From: Scatophagus argus
Taxonomy: Eukaryota; Chordata; Actinopteri; Scatophagidae
Direction of reading: 5' to 3'
Length of the DNA stretch: 64,000 nt
NCBI RefSeq assembly: GCF_020382885.2
Contig: NC_058513.1
Coordinates: forward strand, 7,076,774-7,140,773
Made by a program: the position numbers and the translations under genes. This document shows positions 61,613 to 64,000 of this stretch, in pieces; the stretch's first letter is position 1; every line of letters starts with the position of its first letter. The notes beneath the pieces are model-generated. The model ran no database searches. It was not told where the DNA came from and saw only the letters and a program-made list of their open reading frames with translations.

Positions 61613-63530
61613 GTGTAATTTAAACATGCAATTTATTAATCAGACTATATAATTTTAAATCATATCACAATAGACTACCACATAATTAGTAAATAAACCA
61701 AAGTCTAAAGTCTAGTTTATCATGACAAACTTAACTCATCATCAATAACAAGTGGCAGAAAATCTAATCATTCTCTTTATTAGTTCATGGGGACATAATT
61801 TAAACGCATAACGACTATTAATTTAATTATATGATCTTTTAAAACACATAGGTCTACTTTTATGGACTGTGGAAAAGATTGATTTTGGGGTGTGATGGGC
61901 AGTGATTCATTGGTAAAGCCACAAGGTCATGACAACAATGTTTCCTCAGAACAATGAACAATAGTGGATAGTTTAGTTGATGTTGAAACAGACATTTCTT
62001 TCTTCTTAAACTCCCATAACACAATGCATCCATGGTACTTGTGCCTGTCACGTCATTTTATTTTTGTTGATTTGAAACATCTAACTGATCAATTCCTTTA
62101 AATAAGCATGAGCATATTATTTCTCCAAAACTGTCCCACGACGGCTGAGAGCCCCATTCACGAAAACATTCATACGACTGTAAAAAATCATTTTCTTTTA
62201 CTTTGACTGTCAAGATGTTTTTTGTCTTCTGTCTTCTGTATTTTGTACATGTGCATTCTTCAGGGCACTTCCAGAGAAGACGCATGTGGGCTCATAGATT
62301 ATCTGTGCCAGTAATTATACAGTTGAGCTTAATAACTTCTTCCTACCTTAAAAATTACAAACATCTGAGCCAGGATTTTCCACATAGCACTACACAGCAG
62401 CATTATGTTTGCTTTACAGGGACTTCACAATCGCTTCTTTGTTTGAGTTGACAATGGAAATGTCAAAGAAATTGTCCAGGTGCATGGCTCATTCATTTCC
62501 CTCTATCTTGACTGAACATTTCTGGGAATATGACTGTTAACTTCTTGTAAAATCCTTTGAATGAAAAAGAAAAAATGAAAATGAAAACAAACTTTAAACA
62601 TCTGCCCTGACGGACTTCACATATTCATGAGTGTGAACAGATAGTCAAATGTTACAGATTAAGTGTCCTGACCTTTGTTCTTTTAAGCTTGAACGAGATT
62701 CTAATTGCAAACAACTAGTCGTCCCTGTCGCTTTGTGATGATTAAGGAAGTCATTTGTGTTGTGCACGTTGTTTACAGTAGGGAAAAGAAAACCCACAAA
62801 ACACACAGGTGAGGACGTGACAGAAAGCACAGTTTACTGCTTCTGGCACAGCCTCCGACAAAACACCACCACTTCTTGTGAAGGTAAGACTTTTTTTAAC
62901 AGGCCAAGTAAATATTGATCAGATAAGATGTATGTATATCCAGATCACGGCTATCTGCTGTGATAAGTGTTACTGATTAATAGAAAGTCCTGAACTTGAA
63001 CTTGACAGTTGTTAACTGATGCCAAGTATTTGGTAAATAAACATTTTTATGGTCCATTTTTTTTGTTAATAGCGAGACTTCTTTAGCTACGACCTTATTG
63101 GTAATGTGGCTGAAGGTTGTCCACAGGTTTTCACAGAAGTAGGGGGAGTCAGTGATAAAAGGGTGAGCAGCCACTGAGCAGTTTATGAACCTCTCACAAA
63201 GAGACGGAAGCTGTGCCGCCTTAAACAAACCACCAGTTGTAATTCCCCGGTCACTGATGGTAAATATTGTGTTTAGTTGGTGCAATCACACGTGCACAAC
63301 AACACCCAAGGCAAAATTTACCTGAAATCTGTTGCACCCCTGATGAGCATGAGTCACCCAAAATATAAAAGGCAGTGCTAGAATTACATGTGTGATTCAC
63401 AATTCCTGAAAATGGTGAAAAAAAGTCAGAATTTCTGTGTTATTCTATTAAGTCCTGGTTTTACTGTTGGCATATTTCCATCCTCTGGTATGTTTCCTCA
63501 GGTGTGACAGCCTTGAGATTCTGACTTGTT
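61613..63530. other. Intergenic DNA with no recognised gene
   Basis: AT-rich. The longest open frame (62,977-63,285, minus, 102 codons) has no domain I recognise. Low-confidence exons of a flanking gene cannot be excluded. Confidence 0.4.
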
Positions 63531-63534
63531 GTGA

Positions 63535-63975
63535 TCAGTTTTTGGCCTTTTAGCCTTCATTTCAGATAGGACAGCTTAGAGAGAGAAAGAGAACAAAAAG
63601 AAGGGACAGGAAACTGAGAAGTGAAAAGACTGATGACATGCAGCAAAATAAGAAAGCAACCCACCCCCCTACAGGACTTCACACATACACCCTCCCCCGT
63701 CTAGCCGCATACACACAAACAGCATACCCTAGACTGGCACTAAGTGCACTTTATTTACCTCACGTGTATTTTGTGCTTGTATTTTTATATTGTTTTTTCT
63801 TAAGTGTGCAATTTTAATTTTCTGCTGCTATTTATAGGTGTGCTTTTAAGCCGAGAATCTGCACAAAATTTCGTTATGCTTGCATAATGACAATAAAGAC
63901 TCTTGAATCTTGAATCTTGAATCTTGAAGAGACTTGAAATCAAGCCCAGGCCGCTTGAGTGCTCTGCTTCTGTAC
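63535..63975. mobile_element. Fish repeat interrupted by an L2
   Basis: The stretch with GCCTTTTAGCCTTCATTTCAG, AGATAGGACAGC and GATGACATGCAGCA belongs to a common teleost repeat. Its continuation (CAAGCCCAGGCCGCTTGAGTG) resumes after about 63,940. The L2 tail is inserted between them. Confidence 0.55.
63663..63927 (+). mobile_element. L2 LINE 3' UTR, nested
   Basis: It begins in the CCCCCCTACAGGACTTCACAC segment of the L2 3' UTR and ends with AATAAAGACTCTTGAATC repeats. Only the untranslated tail was inserted. It preserves the 3' UTR segment missing from array copies A and B and so serves as a reference for the intact form. Confidence 0.85.
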
Positions 63976-64000
63976 TGGAGCCGCACTATGTATTAGATGA

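Noticed and set aside
62977-63285. 102-codon minus-strand frame
   Set aside because: No recognisable family, no splice or start context to support it, and isolated in AT-rich DNA.
1-64000. A novel defence, biosynthetic or mobile system
   Set aside because: All multi-gene signals resolve to known vertebrate genes, retrotransposons or duplications. No conserved cluster of unknown genes was found.

Overview
The window reads as vertebrate, almost certainly teleost fish, nuclear DNA. It has intron-rich genes with GT-AG splice sites, L2-type LINEs with AATAAA plus (TTGAATC)n or (ATTCTG)n tails, a tRNA-derived SINE ending in GGATGG repeats, Tc1-like transposons with TA target sites, and long GT/CA and GA microsatellites. 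Nothing bacterial (operons, CRISPR, ribosome binding sites) is present.

Region 1 (1 to about 35,293) is a tandem segmental duplication. The unit is about 11.6 kb. Copies A (1-11,617) and B (11,618-23,248) are complete from edge to edge. Copy C (23,249-29,430) has lost 5.2 kb. Copy D (31,625-35,293) ends inside an exon. Every unit carries a minus-strand fragment of a neuralized-type gene (NEURL2-like first exon), older internal duplications and SINE heads. A and B also carry a 3.4 kb L2 LINE, and A-C carry a 5'-truncated second L2. Between C and D lies a single-copy island (29,431-31,624). It holds exons 2-4 of msrb1 (methionine-R-sulfoxide reductase B1) on the minus strand, with an in-frame TGA for selenocysteine and a SECIS hairpin in the 3' UTR. 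Its first exon was not found, and the array occupies the place where it would be expected.

Region 2 (35,294-46,400) carries tex2 on the plus strand. Eleven coding exons give about 1,077 residues: a serine-rich N-terminus, a membrane segment, a PH-like region and an SMP lipid-transfer domain. Its first coding intron holds a complete but dead Tc1 element.

Region 3 (46,400-56,340) has no recognised gene. It holds microsatellites, a small tandem duplication split by a full-length SINE, an old LINE fragment, a duplicated non-coding block, and a decayed copy of part of the last noxo1 exon.

Region 4 (56,340-59,270) is noxo1 on the minus strand. Eight coding exons give 501 residues: PX domain, two SH3 domains and a C-terminal proline-rich motif. 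The rest (59,270-64,000) is intergenic with LINE fragments and one nested insertion.

msrb1 (protein repair), tex2 (lipid transfer at membrane contacts) and noxo1 (NADPH oxidase assembly) are independent housekeeping or regulatory genes, not a shared pathway. From memory, MSRB1 and NOXO1 are neighbours on human 16p13.3, so their closeness here looks like conserved synteny. I found no new multi-gene system. The most notable content is the selenoprotein gene interrupted by a recent tandem array.
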